NCBI GenBank assembly: GCA_017557665.1
Contig: JAFYYI010000062.1
Span: forward strand, 1-14,799
Reading direction: 5' to 3'
Length of the DNA stretch: 14,799 nucleotides
Source: Muribaculaceae bacterium
Lineage (GTDB): Bacteria; Bacteroidota; Bacteroidia; Bacteroidales; Muribaculaceae
The notes below the pieces were generated by a model, which saw nothing but the letters and a program-made list of their open reading frames with translations, was not told the DNA's origin and searched no databases. The translations under genes were made by a program, and so were the position numbers. Below are positions 14,677 through 14,799 of this stretch, one piece after another. Numbering within the stretch: the stretch's first letter is position 1; each line of letters begins with the position of its first letter.

Positions 14677-14799
14677 ATGCCAGGATTATTAGGAAAGAAA
14701 ATCGGAATGACATCCGTATTCAGTGCCGACGGCAAGAACGTGCCGTGCACTGTTATCGAAGTAGGTCCTTGCGTTGTCACTCAAGTGAAGACTGTTGAA
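14677..14799 (+). CDS. rplC: 50S ribosomal protein L3, N-terminal part (continues beyond the window)
   Basis: The first 41 codons of L3, beginning [15 protein letters not shown] and continuing [14 protein letters not shown], as in L3 proteins. It is cut by the window end, not broken. The 70-bp gap after rpsJ is A-rich and holds a short direct repeat (AACAAACAG-like motifs at about 14632-14655). L3 normally follows S10 in the S10 cluster, so the rest of that cluster should follow. Confidence 0.96.
   Translation, partial: MPGLLGKKIGMTSVFSADGKNVPCTVIEVGPCVVTQVKTVE

Overview
The window looks like a chromosomal core region of a Bacteroidales bacterium, possibly near Muribaculaceae or Prevotella; the family assignment is a guess. 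The grounds are promoters of the Bacteroidetes form TTTG-N20-TAnnTTTG ahead of clpS and rpsL, starts preceded by A/T-rich sequence instead of a clear Shine-Dalgarno, a hybrid two-component-type protein ending in an AraC-type domain, and a ribosomal order rpsL-rpsG-fusA-rpsJ-rplC with no tuf between fusA and rpsJ. Nothing indicates a phage, plasmid, insertion sequence or CRISPR array.

Layout. (1) 1-135: the 3' part of a 5S rRNA and a strong intrinsic terminator, the end of an rRNA operon. (2) 136-499: a GC-rich array of five 19-nt imperfect hairpins at an exact 51-bp pitch, then the terminator of the facing operon. (3) 500-3281, minus strand: a two-gene operon of secreted enzymes, an SGNH/GDSL esterase lipoprotein followed by an M13 (neprilysin-like) metallopeptidase. 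(4) 3383-6246, minus strand: a large hybrid-histidine-kinase-like regulator (TPR sensor, membrane segment, kinase core, receiver, AraC HTH) in which the phospho-acceptor His and Asp and key ATP-site residues are all replaced. (5) 6387-9772, plus strand: the N-degron operon clpS-clpA-aat. (6) 9773-11088: a small membrane protein on the minus strand and a 636-bp gene-free stretch with several dyads and the rpsL promoter. (7) 11089-14799, plus strand: rpsL, rpsG, fusA, rpsJ and the first 41 codons of rplC.

How the genes work together. Aat adds Leu/Phe to protein N-termini, ClpS recognises such N-degrons, and ClpA unfolds the delivered proteins for ClpP, which is not in the window. The three are packed in one transcription unit behind one good promoter. 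The str-type ribosomal operon has its own promoter, a leader of about 130 nt, and a structured rpsL-rpsG gap that could be a feedback site. The most unusual gene is the regulator at 3383-6232, which keeps sensor and DNA-binding parts but appears unable to carry out a phosphorelay. The most unusual non-coding structure is the periodic hairpin array after the rRNA operon, whose last hairpin is inverted while staying in register.
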